Assembly (NCBI GenBank): GCA_015183035.1
Contig: JACZZP010000005.1
Location: 1,798,001-1,862,000 of the forward strand
Source: Meloidogyne chitwoodi
Lineage: Eukaryota > Nematoda > Chromadorea > Rhabditida > Meloidogynidae
DNA: 64,000 nt
Direction of reading: 5' to 3'
How positions within the stretch are numbered: the stretch's first letter is position 1; each line of letters starts with the position of its first letter. Made by a program: the position numbers and the translations under genes. Shown here in pieces: positions 48,444 through 61,800 of the stretch. Under the pieces are notes generated by a model. The model saw only the letters and a list, made by a program, of their open reading frames with translations. It did no database searches and was not told the origin of the DNA.

Positions 48444-48933
48444 TAATTTATTATAATATTATTTTAATTTACCTAAATATTATTTATAAATACTAAAATT
48501 ATTTTTAAAAAACAAAGTCAAATAATTTTATTTTAATTTTTATTCATTCAATAAATTTAAATAATTTTAATAATTATTATATATTTTTAAAGTAAATTAA
48601 ACTTTTTTATTTATTTATTAAATAAAATATTTCAAAAATAAATAAAAAAATTAAATTCAAATTTTTACAAAATTAAAAATAATATTTTTGTTAGTACCAT
48701 TTAAGGACACAAAAACATCAAGTTTTATTTCCAAAAATTAAATATTGTATAAAATTCAATAAGATGTTTTATTACAATTAAAAATAGTAAAAACATTTAA
48801 AAATTTAAAAAAAAAACATCTTATTTATTTAATAAAAATACAAACAATATATAGGGAAAAAATAATTAAAATAATTGCAAAAATAAATTTATTTAAAAAT
48901 TTAATTTAAATAAATTCTTATTTAACAAATTAT

Positions 48934-50304
48934 TTATTTTCTATTACTATTTAATTTATTTCCTTCCACTACAACTACCATTGTTGTTGTTTTATTAATA
49001 GATTGTTTAGGTATAACAATAATTGAATTGTTATTATTTATTTTTGGAAAACAATAAATAAATTTAATTATTTTATTAACATTTAATCGTATATTTTCAC
49101 AAGCCCAAAAAAGCAAAAATGCAGGTATAGTAATAGTGCAAATATCATTAACCCATGAATGCTGATTGTAAAGAGTTAAAAAAATTGCTTCTGCTAAATC
49201 TTCGCTTACTCCAAATTTTTTGATGAAACTAACGTAGAGAATTATCTATTTAAAAAATATCATAAAATATACCTATATTCATTTAAATATATATTAAAGA
49301 ATATAAATTTATAATAAAAACAAATGTTTAAAGATATTTTTATTAATTCTTGTTTCAAATTACAAATATTTTACATAAATAAATTAATTATTACTAAATA
49401 AATTGAGTATAAAAGTTGTCCGAAAAATGTCAAAATAGAGTAAATAGTTAGACGTTTTTCCATTTTTTGTTTACTTTCTGGTTGTGCATTGTTGTTAATT
49501 TTAATTCGTTTATAGACATAAAGACATCCAAAATTAATACTAAAACAAAAAATTGTGAAAAAAACAGAAAACCAGCAAGCAGTTAATAAAGTGTTGGTAT
49601 CCTATAAAAATTAATATTTTATTTTTAAATATAAATGACATTAAATTAATTTAAAACCTACATTAGGAGCATACAAACCGAATGTTATATTGTTTTTATT
49701 AACAAGGACATATATTTCCAAAAATAAAATATTCCATGTTAAAATTAATGGAATTAAAAATATAAAAATAATTATCTGATACCAAAACTTTTTCCAAATC
49801 TTAAAAAATATTTAATTTAAATATATTTTAATTTATTTTATTACTTTTTCATAATTTAATGGCCATAAAAGTGAAGTTAATCTATTTAAAAGAAGAGTAG
49901 CTGTTAATAAATATTCAACATAGAAAAAATGTACATAAATAAAGTAAAAAATATTTAAAAATATTTTAGGTAATATTAAATAAAAAGAAATAAAAAATCC
50001 AACTCTTCCAAAACGTAAATAAATAAACTGACCAATTAAAACCAAAATACTCTTTTTAATTAATTAAAATTAAAAATAAATTTAAAAAAATAATTACTGA
50101 AATTGTTCTAGCAGCAAATAATTTAAAAAAAGAAGAATCAAAAATAGTTTTTCTAAATTTAAAAATAAGTCCTAATTCAATTAAATAAAGAATAAAAGAA
50201 GGAATTAAAATTATTAAATCAAATATAATTGAGGGAAGTATATATTCTGATAAAGAATTAAAAATGTTATATATCCATGTTGTTGTATTATTATTATTAT
50301 TCAT
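48934..50304 (-). CDS. Serpentine chemoreceptor, Srg-like
   Basis: A seven-helix receptor with N-terminal MNNNNNTTTWIYNIFNSLSE, then TM1 (IIFDLIILIPSFILYLIELG). LLNRLTSLLWPLNYEK follows TM3, and the late motif LYNQHSWVNDICTITIPAFL precedes TM7, then LLFWACENIRLNVNK. The NRLTS segment and the final N-D-x-x-T-x-x-x-P helix match Srg chemoreceptors. The C-terminal tail is charged and ends NKLNSNRK. About five exons joined in frame. Plasma-membrane receptor, ligand unknown. Confidence 0.72.
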
Positions 50305-50727
50305 TTATTTAATTAATTATTTTATTCTTTTTTTAAGAAATTTTAAAATAAATTTTAAATATTTTTCTCAATTATATTTATTAAAGTTTTTTTCTCACAA
50401 AATGTTTCTTATAATTTTAATTAAACACGCAAAGTTTAGAATTTTAAATTAAAAAAAAAAGTTACGTAAGTTCATTAAGTATATTTAAATGTAAGTACAT
50501 ATTAATAAAAATTTATCTCGTTTAAAAAAATTGTTTAATCGTAAGAATTTTTTTAATTAAAATTGTGTCGTATCTAGCATTATCTTTAAAATAAATGAAT
50601 ATTTAAATTAAAAAATATCTAATTATATAATTGAGAATGTTTGTGTGTCTGTCTGTTTGTCCGGTTTTTATAGACAAATGATTGGGGGAAGTGAAAATGG
50701 GGGGGTTTTTATAGTAAGGTTTGCAAC

Positions 50728-50840
50728 TTGAAAATAAACTTGAACTTAAAACTTGAAAACAAACTTAAATTAGAACTTTAAAATAAACACTTGAAAATAA
50801 ACTTGAATTTAAAACCTGAAAATAAACTTGGACTTGGATA
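50728..50840. repeat. Minisatellite of AACTTGAAAATAAACTTGAA-type units
   Basis: About five imperfect tandem units of 20-27 bases. Each carries ACTTGAAAATAAACTTGAA or a variant, with single-base changes between units. Confidence 0.75.
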
Positions 50841-50929
50841 CTATATATATTTTGATCAGTCCTTAACGCCACTACATTTCAAGTAATTTATGTTGGGAAT
50901 TGAATTATGCAAAAAAATTAACATCTCAG

Positions 50930-51615
50930 CAGTATCTGGTGAAAGATATTGTAAATTTTCGGTTCATCCGGGAATCTCCAACCTTAGTATCTCGGGTTAG
51001 GTCTTCGGAATTGATAAATTTTAAAATTGAAGGTTTTGTATTATTTTCAGCTCCGCAGGCGAAATTTTTGAAAATTTTCACGTCTAGTTGCTAAAAATTC
51101 ACCTTTTAAGCACTGCAAATGAAACTTGACCTTTATTTTGATATAAAAAATTTTAAAACAGCAAAATAAACAAAAGAAATAATCAATTGCTAAAATCTGT
51201 GTGTTTTAAAGGAGTCGAACCTTCATCAAGAAAACCAAGACTTTCATTTATCCACTTAACCACACTTGGATTGGTGAAAAGCCAATAAAATACAAATAAA
51301 ACTTTCATACTTTCTCTTCTCCCGAGCAAAAGAGTCAAAGAAATTAAGGAGAGAGAAAAAAGCAAGAGAGTACAACGAGAGAAAAAAAGGAAGAAAAATA
51401 GTAGTATTTTGGTTATCTCTACCAATCCTGTAAAATGCAAAAAAAATCACAGGATCCTGTAACAGGATTTGGTTTTAAAAAATTATACAGGACAGGATTT
51501 ACAGGACTAGTCCTGTAAAATCCTGTAATCCTGTTAATCCTGTAAATCATAAAAATAACAGGATTTTACCACAGGATCCTGTAAGATCCTGCCAGGATCC
51601 TGTCCTGCGCCTAAC
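50930..51615 (-). mobile_element. tRNA-like mosaic repeat related to the 31.6-33.4 kb elements
   Basis: Contains the same parts in the same order as the hAT-type elements: a CTCCGCAGGCGAAATTTTTG motif, TTGCTAAAAATTCACCTTTT, a minus-strand tRNA-like block (A box TGGTTAAGTGG 51252-51262, B box GGTTCGACTCC 51211-51221), then a purine-rich GAGAG/AAAG segment. The end repeats differ: here they are variants of ACAGGATTTTACAGGA (51425-51608) rather than CGGGTTTCGGG. The right edge may be TTAGGCGCAGGACA (reverse strand, ending at 51615). I found no matching left end or target duplication, so it is probably truncated. Confidence 0.7.
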
Positions 51616-51688
51616 TCTAAACTACATATATATTTTAAAAATTATTTTATTCCTTTTTTTAAATTAAAAAATATTTTTTTTGATAAAA

Positions 51689-53803
51689 ATGAATAATTTA
51701 AAAACATCTGTTTTATCTTCAATAAATGTTATTGATTTTTCAAGAGTTGTAGCTGCTCCATTTGCATCAATGATACTTGGTGATTTGGGGGCAAATATTT
51801 GGAAAATTGAAAGACCAAGTAATATAATTAATTATAAATAAATTTTTTTCAATTTTTTAAAAGTAATTGGAGATGAATCACGTTCATTTTATCCACCATT
51901 AATTAATGGTCAGAGTTGTTATAATATTTCACTCAACAGAAATAAAAAAAGTTTAGCAATAAATTTAGCACATAATGAAGGAAGAGATTTGGTTAATATA
52001 TTTAAATTATATTTAAATTATTTATAAAATTATAAAAAAGGCTAAAAGACTTTCTATGCGAGCTGATGTTTTGATAGAAAATTTTAAAACTGGATATATG
52101 AAAAAATTTGGATTGGATTATAAAACTCTTAAAAAGGATAATCCAAAGCTAATTTATTGTTCAATAACTGGTTTATAATTTTAAATAAATAAATAATTAG
52201 TTTATTATATTTTGCTTTAATAAGGTTATGGTCTTGATGGTCCTTATTCTGATGATCCAGGTTATGATGTTATTGCTGCTGCTGTAGGTGGATTGTTGGG
52301 AATTACAGGGCCAAAGGAAGCAAATTCTGGTGAATTTTAAAATTAAAAAATATAATAATTTTTTTAAATGAATTTTAAATTTTAGAACCTTGTAAAGCTG
52401 GTGTTGCAGTTACCGATTTAATGACTGGATTATATGCTCATGGGGCAATAATTGGAGCATTACTTCATAGAGAAAAGACAGGAAAAGGACAACAAATTAA
52501 TTGTAATTTATTAGCTACACAATTAGCTACATTAATAAATATTGGAAGTAATTATTTAAATGCTGGAATTGAAGGTATATATTTTAAATTATAAAATATT
52601 TTTTATTAAAATATTTCTTAAAAAGGTCGATCATGGGGAACAGAACATGAAAGGTAGTTTAATAGTCACCTATTCAATTTATAAATAATTTATTTATTTT
52701 TTAAAAATCATAAATTTTGTAAATTTTAGATATTTTTAATTAATTTAATATTTTAAAATTCTAGTATTGTTCCCTATCAAGCATTTCTTACAAAAGATGG
52801 TCGTTATTATGTTGTTGGTGCTGGTAATGATGCAGCATTTTCTGAGGTTTTATTTTAAATTTAAATTTTATTTTTTATTAAAAAATAAAAATATTTTTTT
52901 AGCTTTGTACAAAAATGGAAATGCCAGAATTAGCAAATGACCCTAAATATGCAACAAATAGTGATAGAGTAAATAATAGAGAAGAACTTTTGACAAAATT
53001 TAAAGAAAAGTTTTTTTTTTAATTTTTTATAAAATATTAAATTTCTTTTTAAAGATTTTTAACAAAAAATTTGGAATATTGGAAAATAAAATTAAGAAGT
53101 AAAAGTTTCCCTTCTGCCCCAGTAAATACAATTAAAGAAGCATTTGATCATGAACAAACAAAACATCTAAATTTAATTAAAACATTGGAGCATTCAAATT
53201 ATGGAAAAATACGTGTAGTTGGTAATATTTAAAAATAAGTAAATATATTTAATTTTAATATATATTTTTGTGGACTATAAAATTAAAATAATTTTAAAAG
53301 TTTTATTAAATATTCAAAAATTATTTTTAATTAAATATCTATTTTTTAAAAATCATTTTCTTTCATAAAAACTTTAAATTATTAATTTTTTTCTTAATTA
53401 AAAAATAAAAACTACTATATCAGTTAATTTATTACTCAGAAAGATAATACACAAAAAATTAAATAAATTATAATTATATTTAATTTTATAGTCCGCATAA
53501 ATAATATTTTTTAATTAAATAATATTTATTAGATATTTTATTATTTCAACTTTAGTCAAAAATCACTTTATTACAAAAAATTTTTTATTAAAAATTATTC
53601 AAATTTTTACAATCTTTTTTCCTTAAAAATTAAAAAAAAATTATTTTTAAGGACCCCCAGTGAAATATAGTGACACGGAAAATAAAGTACGAACAGCACC
53701 TCCATTATTAGGAGAACATACTTGTGAAATACTTAAACAAGAATTAAATATATCAAATAAACAATTGGAAAAATTAAAACAAGTTGGAGCTATTTATTTT
53801 TAA
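51689..53803 (+). CDS. SUGCT: Succinyl-CoA:glutarate CoA-transferase (CoA-transferase family III)
   Basis: Transfers CoA to glutarate and related dicarboxylates, expected in mitochondria. Family III motifs are strong: [32 protein letters not shown] at the N-terminus, [70 protein letters not shown] with the catalytic Asp in [41 protein letters not shown], and the end [22 protein letters not shown] and the N-terminal half match SUGCT (C7orf10) better than AMACR or formyl-CoA transferase. About 400 residues, full length. No clear mitochondrial presequence precedes [11 protein letters not shown]. About nine exons. A tRNA-like repeat ends 74 bp upstream of the ATG. Confidence 0.9.
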
Positions 53804-54255
53804 TTTATTTTTATTAAATATTTTTATTTTATTTATTCATTTTTTCTAATTAAATAAATTAGTACCTAATTTTTAATTTTAAAAAATAAATTAAACTAAT
53901 ATTTAATTTTTAACCAAAATCAATTTTTAAAAAAATTTCATAATAAAAAATTTAAAAAAATTAAAAATAATATGTATATTTATTTAGCTTTTCCTCATTT
54001 TTCTTTTTTTTTTAATTTTAAAAATTTTTAAATAAAAAAATGTTGTTTGAGTATTTCTATTTCAGGCAAAATTTTACTTAATTTTAATAGATATGTATTT
54101 AAATAAAAAAATTAGAACAGGTGAATAAATTTAAAAAAATTTTGATTTTTTTTATTATTCACATTTTATAGCATTTTTAAATTATTATAAGATAATTATT
54201 TAAATTAAATTAAAAAGTAATTTAAATAAAAATTATTTATTTTTAAAATTAAAAA

Positions 54256-55059
54256 ATGAAAATAAATTATTTTATTTATTTATTTTATTTTTTTTATTTT
54301 TTAATTAATATTGAATTTATTTTTGCTGAATGTGGAAGTGATTGTTCTTGGGAAAATGAAAATCATTGTATATAAAATATTTTTTTATAATTTTTTTTTT
54401 AAAATTATTTAAAAAAATAGATAAATGTGAGGATAAAAGTAAATATTGTAAAGAATGGGGAAAATTTTGTGAAAATGTTTTTCTTCATAAATGTGTAAGA
54501 AAGGCATGTCCAAAAGAATGCAAAGGTAAATAAATATAAATTATTTTAAAAATATTCAAATTTATTTATTTAATAAATTATTTAAAGTATGTCATAGCTC
54601 TGATGATAATAAACCATTACCACAATTAACAACAATAACATCACCTATTCAAAATTCTACTGTTCCAATTACTACAAAAAATATAAAAACAACAAATAAT
54701 CAAATTGAGGTAAAAATAAAATTAAAAAATATATAATTTAATTTAAAAGACAACAAGTGAATGTCCTGATAACACAACTATTTATGAATATGATGAAATT
54801 GAGAATAATACTACTACTACAGAGGAAATGGAAACTACAACAATGATAACTACTACTAATTATTTAATGTTAACTACAACTATTATTGAAGGTTATTTTT
54901 TAATTAATTAATTTAAATAATAAATAAATATTTATTTATTTTTTAGAAATAACTGATGAAGAATTTCGTGATGCTAAAAAAATGAAATGTAAATCATGCA
55001 ACGCAAAACGAAAGAAATTAAATGAAATTTATGATAAATATTATCCAAAAATTAAATAA
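54256..55059 (+). CDS. Secreted ShK-type domain protein with Thr-rich linker
   Basis: Signal peptide MKINYFIYLFYFFYFLINIE. A cysteine-rich region reads CGSDCSWENENHYKCEDKSK-YCKEWGKFCENVFLHKC, then VRKACPKECKVC. The C-x-D-x(4)-C-x(5)-C...C-x(3)-C-x(2)-C spacing fits the nematode ShKT (SXC) module. A Thr/Asn mucin-like linker (TTTMITTTNYLML) follows, then a basic tail (MKCKSCNAKRKKLNEIYDKY). ShKT domains in nematodes are usually structural or enzyme-linked modules, and nothing here indicates toxicity. Four or five exons. Confidence 0.7.
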
Positions 55060-55549
55060 ATTATTATAGTTCAATTTATAAATGCATTAAAAACGTTAAT
55101 TAATTTTATTTTTTGTTTTAGTATTTTTCCTTAATTAATTAGTCAGGATTTAAAAGTACTACTAAAAATATTTAAATAAACATTTTATTTAATTAAAATT
55201 TTAAAATAATTAAGTATAATTAATTTTTATAAAATTAATTTTTATAAATATTTTTAACATTTTTAATCATCAAAAATAATATAAAGTTTAAAAAAAAAAG
55301 TTTTAAATAATTTTCTTACTAATAAAATTATTTTAAATGTTTTTAGTGTAAATTTAACTTTTATAATACTTAAATGTATTTAAAATATAAGGAAGGAGTG
55401 ATTAATAAATAAAAAATAAATAAAATGTTTTTTAATTTAAAAATGTTAAGGAATATAATTTTGGAGTATAAATTAACCAAAAATTATATTTAAATTATTA
55501 TATTTTAAAACAAAACAAAATTTAATAAATTTATTTAAATAAATACAAA

Positions 55550-56006
55550 ATGAATAAGGTTAGTATTTTAATTAATTAATTATTTTTTTAATTTATTAAT
55601 ATCCTCATTTCAATCTGTTTTTTTATTTTTCAAAATATTATTCGTTAAAAAATATTTTTTAACTTAAAATGCTTCTATAATGATTTAGATAATTCTGAAA
55701 ATATTTTTTTTAATTAAGATAATTGCTTAGAATTATATTTAATTATTTTTAAATTTAAAGTTTCTTCCTTTACTTGTTGTTCTTTATTTAATGACTTTAA
55801 TTATATCTGCTAAACATCCCAAACATACGAAAAAATGGTCAACAACAACAACAACAAAAACAACAACTCCTTCTGAGATTATTGAACATGACCCTGCAGC
55901 AAAAGGAGGAGGAGGAATAGGAAAAGGAGTAGCAAAGGGATTAGCAAAAGGAGTAGGACAAGGAGTAGGAGAAGGAGTAGCAAATGGAGTATTTGGTAGT
56001 GGTTAG
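55550..56006 (+). CDS. Small secreted Gly/Lys repeat peptide
   Basis: Exon 1 encodes only MNK (55550-55558). An AG at about 55759 joins in phase to FLPLLVVLYLMTLIISAKHP, together a clean signal peptide. A short Thr-rich stretch follows (TTTTTKTTTPSEI), then EHDPAAKGGGGIGKG and repeats of a four-residue unit (KGVAKGLAKGVGQGVGEGVA), ending NGVFGSG. The period-four Gly with alternating Lys and Val/Leu gives a repetitive cationic, weakly amphipathic segment; an antimicrobial or matrix role is conceivable but unproven. The mature length is about 65 residues. Confidence 0.65.
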
Positions 56007-57087
56007 GTTATTATAAGTAAATATAAAATTATTTTAATATTTTATTTTTAGGTCAATAAGTATTATGATTGTTGATAAATTGAGAAAGATTGTTAAAATA
56101 ATTAATGGAAAAAAAATAAAATAAATTAAAATTTACTAAATTTAATAATGCAATAAATAGTTAAATATAAAAATTTTAAATTTTCTTTAAAAAAATTAAA
56201 ATATTTATTAGTATTATAGTGATAAGTGTGAAACAAATAAGAAATATATTTTATTAAATGTTCGAACTTTGCTGAATTTATTAGATTTATTTGTGACATT
56301 TAATAAAGTTTTTTTTTATTAAATTAATGAAGAAAAAGATAAAATTTACTAATGTTTTAAATTTTTATTAAATTTATAAAAAGTTGCCCATCTTAATCGC
56401 TAATTAATTTAATCGTTCGGTATTCTTGCTTTTGTCTTACTTCTCCTAAACTACATATCGGCGTTTTTAGCTCACATTGATGACAATATATTACTAAAAT
56501 AATTAATTACTATATATTTACTACTTGATGATTCTGAGAATAGAAGGCCTGACACTTACCTACCTAAATTATGCTCATTCAAGGCTAAAGATAAAATAAT
56601 TTTTCTTTTATTAATTTAATATGTGACAAAAAGTTTATGAGTGTAAAAACTGCATTTTTCCCTTATTTAGTAATTTATAATAAATAATAAAGGTATAGGA
56701 TTTTGCTTTACTACATTTTTACAATCGAAACTTTTCAACTTTCATCATTACAATTTAAATAATTTAAAATTTAAAATATAAAAATTATATAAACTAATTT
56801 ATATAATATTTATGCATAGCAACATAAATATTATTATTAACATTTTAATTATTAAAAATTAAAAAATGTTTAAAAATCGTATTTTCTTACATGCAAAATT
56901 ACGTGACAAAATCTTTTCAATTTAAAAATTTTATTTGATTTTTTTTAATTAATCATTTTAAATAAAAAAATGTTTAAAAATTTCTTAAAATTCGTTTATT
57001 TAATTTTAAATAATAATATTTGCTTCTTTTTAAAAATAAATTAAAAAATTAAATATTTTATATAGTACATATATATTTAAATAAATA
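56007..57087. other. Intergenic stretch, nothing supported
   Basis: AT-rich, with a mixed-composition part near 56390-56590. No coding exon, inverted repeat or RNA gene could be supported. Confidence 0.5.
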
Positions 57088-58716
57088 ATGTCAAATAATT
57101 CATCTAATAATATTTCAACAATTTTAATTAATCGAGAAATATTTATTTTTGGATATTTTATTGGAATTATTGAATTAATTTTACATCCTCTAATTATTTT
57201 TATTTCTTTTTTAAATTTTTCTATTTTAATAACAGCTAAAATATTACACCCAAATTTAAAGCTTTTACTTTTACTTCAATCAACAATTATTTCAATATTT
57301 GAAATTCAGCGTTGGACAATGGTTTTATTGAAATTTGTTTATGGAAATATTTTTAGACCAGGAGATCAATTTTTACAGGTAAAAAATTTTTTATTTTATA
57401 TAAATTTTAAATAAAATATTTATTTAAAATTTATTTTATTAAAAAATAATTTACAAATATTTTTATCCTTTACAAAAGCGTAGGTGATGGTGTAGTAAAC
57501 CTTTATGCCAAAAAAATTAGGAAATAAAATTAAGAGGATTTCTTAAATATTATTTTTGTTGAGTCGCTATACAGCCAAATCATTGTGCCCAAATAATTGA
57601 GCGAATCAAACCCTTGGAATTTTCTTTAATAATTTTTTTGGGACTAAATTTAATTATTTATAATTTCTGTCATCAATATGTGACATTTTTTAATTTTATT
57701 TAATTACTAGGATATTTCTCTTTTTACAAATATGGCTCGTAATATTATTGGACATATAATTTTAATTGAACGATTATTGGCAAACAGATTGGTTAATAAA
57801 TATGAAAATTGGCGTAAGCCATATTTTGGATTTATTTCTCTTTTTATTTTGGTTACTATTTTTATTATTTTTTTAAAATAATTTAAATATTTAGCTAAGT
57901 TTTTCTTCTTTAAATGTTATTACAAACGGGAAATCATGGAATGCATCATTAATAAATTTAATTTCAAATTCAATTCTTTTATTATTCTCTTTTGGAGAAT
58001 TTTTAGTAATTTTTAATTAATTAATTTATTTATTTATTTATTTAAAAAGATAATTGGTACAATTGGTGTTCAAAACATTAAAAAATATATTGAGTTTGTG
58101 CCTAATATTATGGATTATTCCTTAAGTGAAAAATATCAAGTAAGCTTTAAAAAATAATTTATTTATTAAATGTATAAGAAAAAAATATTTTTAAAAATAA
58201 TTTTTTAAATATATTTTTTAGATGACAGAAAATATTCGTACAAGTAGACAACTTGCTCCTGTTTTCTTTTGTCATTCATTAGATAATTTTCTTTATTCAA
58301 TTTTAACTTATTTTGTTTATTTTAATGTTTTTACTAGTTACAAACAAAGTTTATATTATGCTATTACATTTATTTTTACTGCTATAATTGAAGGAATTAT
58401 TCAAATAACTGTTCTTACGTTAGAAATATATTTTTTTTAATTTTTAATATAAAGTTGAGTATTTTTTAATTAAATAATAATTTTATTTAGATATCATCCT
58501 ACATTGAGAAAAACACTTTTTGAACGTTTAAAACACCTATTTTTATTTAATTTTACTTATAATAATACAAGAATTTGTCCAACTACAACCACAATTGCTA
58601 GTATTACTAAAACTAACATTACTACTACTTCTATAAAAAATATTCAAGGTGAAGAACTTGTTAGTGAAACAAATGCTGATTTACATTTTGAAATGTTAAT
58701 GAAAAGTTGGAATTAA
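57088..58716 (+). CDS. Serpentine chemoreceptor, Sre-like
   Basis: Starts MSNNSSNNISTILINREIFI, with seven hydrophobic segments (PLIIFISFLNFSILITAKIL; LLLLLQSTIISIFE). IILIERLLANRLVNKYENW follows TM3. SLSEKYQMTENIRTSRQLAP carries the Sre hallmark YQ..ENIR, followed by VFFCHSLDNFLYSILTYFVY and, after TM7, YHPTLRKTLFERLKHLF. The C-terminus is Thr-rich. About six exons; the joins I checked are in phase. A second Sre-like gene lies at 30.2-31.5 kb on the other strand. Confidence 0.78.
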
Positions 58717-58887
58717 TTTTTTATGAAATAAATAGAACAAAAATCAAAAATAAAAATGATATTAATATTAGAAGAGAAATATAAAAATAAATATATTTTT
58801 ATAGAAATTCGTTATTTATAATATTTTTTATTAATTCTTTAATTATAAAAATTTTTAATATTTTCATTCCTAAAAAATATAATTTAA

Positions 58888-61800
58888 TTAATTAATTGAC
58901 CAGTTATTCAATCCTTCTCTATTTTCATAAAATAAGTTTACACCAATTTTATTTAAATTCATTTTTTTAGCATTAACTGCTAATAATATTTTTTTAGAAA
59001 ATTTTTCCATTCTTTCTTTTATTAATTCATGAAATTCATTATAAGAAAATATTTTTTGATAATTATTAATTAATTTTAAACCAACTAACCAATATTTACA
59101 AAATTGATATTTGTTACTATTTCTAAAAAATTAAAAAAATTAGTAGGAATATCTCAAATAAGAAAATCAATGTTTTTTGGATATTTTCCTTAATTTTTCT
59201 TAATCATAATTAAGGAAAATTCTGATTTAAATAAAATTCTTATTTTACAACTTCTGATTTAAATAAAATTCTGGTTTTTCTTTTTTGTAATTCTGAGATG
59301 ATTAATTCTGATTAAATATTTACCTTGGTTGTTCACTGTTTATTTTACATTCTTTATTACTCCAAGAATAGCCAATATGAGAATATTTAATTAATAAAGG
59401 TTCTTCTTCTATTGTTATAATTAATTGTAAACGTAATCTATTCTCAACATTTGTACAGAATTTATCTCTAATATTTTTATTTGTTGCCGCACATTCAATA
59501 ATAATAAAGTGTTCATACTAAAATATAAATAAATATTTTAAAATAATTAATTAAAAAAAATACATTTGATTTAAAATCAATTCCTTTAAGCCAGTTTTCC
59601 CAAAATAATTTGATTGTTTTTCTTTTCTGACCAGCATTGTAAATCTCTCTAATTTGTTTTAAACCTAAATTTTAATTTTAATATTTTTCATTAAATTTAA
59701 ATTAAATTTCATAATAAAGTTAAGTTAAAAATAATTATATTTATTTTATTAATTATACAAAAAAATTATAAAACCAAAAACGACCTCAAAAATTTAAAAT
59801 TTAACTCTAAATAATTAAAACTTACCTTTAATCATTGTTTTAAAAATTATTTGTTTTGTTGAATTATTTATGTTAAAAGCAACAGATTGTTCTGGGAATG
59901 AACTTGATATTATTGGAATTACAAGTTGTGTATGTTTAAATAATCTTTGAGTATTAAAATTTCTCCAACTTTGATCTTCATTTAATCTATTAAATAATTC
60001 TGAACGACTCATTTTTTCATTTGTAGGTGTCCATCCAGGTTCTGTTAAAGAAACTTCGTTTAAACGAAATGATGCTGGCCAATTCCTTTAAATTATTTTA
60101 AATTATTTTTTATTTAAAAAATAACCATGTTAAAAATGTTAAAAAAATTCTTTGTAAAAAAGCATGTAAATTAACATTTGGATATAATAAATATACTTTT
60201 GCAATAATAAATGTCAACATCGTTCCATTAAGAAAGCCAAATTTATTTCCATAAATTAAACTTTCTAAATTTATTATTTAATAAAAAAAATAATTTAAAA
60301 AAATAAATTAATTTTACCTTTTGCCCATATTTTTATTGCAATATTTGCAAAACGAAAATTTTTTGATTTTATATCTTCTTTTGGAATTTTTTCTAAAATA
60401 AATTGATTAGCTTTATAACTAGCTAATGGCATTATATTTCCAATTGCCAAATTCATATTATTTTCTAAAACTTTTTCTATCCAATTTGGAACATTTGGGA
60501 TTGCTGTAGGTAATAAAACTAATGCAATATCAAAATCAATATTTGAATAATTTAATTCAATTAAAGGAACTTTGGCAACAACTTTTTGAATATTTTTTAC
60601 TTTTTCTAACTAAAATTTTAAAATTAAAAAATTAAATTAATTAAATAAATGCCTTGCATAAAAAACAAAATAAAGATTTGTCTTTACAATTTTCATGTTT
60701 TTGACCTTCACAAATTGACTTTTCTGTACCTAAAAATTTATTTATTCCATCAATATTATTATTTTCTTTAAAAACAAGAATTAAATCAATATCTGATCCA
60801 ATTATATTTATTCCAAACATATAAGAGCCACCAATTAAAAGTTTTATATCTTTATTAATAAATCCTGCCCATTCAAAAATTGATGAAAAAATTATTTTTG
60901 TAGAATTTTCTGTTAATTCTGGATTACGAAAATTTTTTTCCAAAATAAATTCAAGCTAAAAATAAATAAATAATTAAAAAAAAATTAATTAATTTAAATA
61001 AAAAATTAATTTAATTATTACCTCTTCACTTGTTAAATTTTCACTTTTATTGTCAAAAATAATTTGTTGGAAAGGCTCTGGATTAATATATTTTGGTTTT
61101 TCATAATTATTAATATTTTGATTATCTTAAATTATTTAAAAAAATTATTTTTTAAATAATTAATTAATATACCTATTAATTTTTGTGATTTAAATATATT
61201 AAAATTATCCAAATATTTATCAATTTCATTGCTTAAATTATATTTTTCACTAATTATTTCGACGTTAAAAATATTTTCAATAATTTTATTTTTTTCTTCT
61301 CTATTTAAATCTTCCCAATTATTTTCTTCTTTATTTAATGCTTTAATAGTAATTGAATAATTTAATTGTTTTTTAATATTTTCAATATCTTTTAAATTAA
61401 TAATTAAATTATTTTGACGTCCATCCCAAATACCTTCTATAACATAAATTAATTCATTTAATAATTTATATAAATAAATTTCAAATTTATTTAAATTTTC
61501 AATTAAATTTATTTTTAAATAATTTTCTTTAAAATCTAACAATTTTTCAATTAATTTATTTAAAGCTTTATTTTCTTTATTTTCTCCTTTTAAATTAAAT
61601 ATTAATTTATATATTTTTGGCCATTCATTTTTAATTTCTTTTAACCAATTAAAACGAGAATTAATTTCATAAATAAATATTGCTATTTTTAATTCTTTTT
61701 GTTTTTCTATTGAAGGGATCTAATAAAAAAATTTAAATATTATTTTACGTATTTTAATTTAAAAAAATTAATTAAATTTTAAATAAAAAAAATTAATTTT

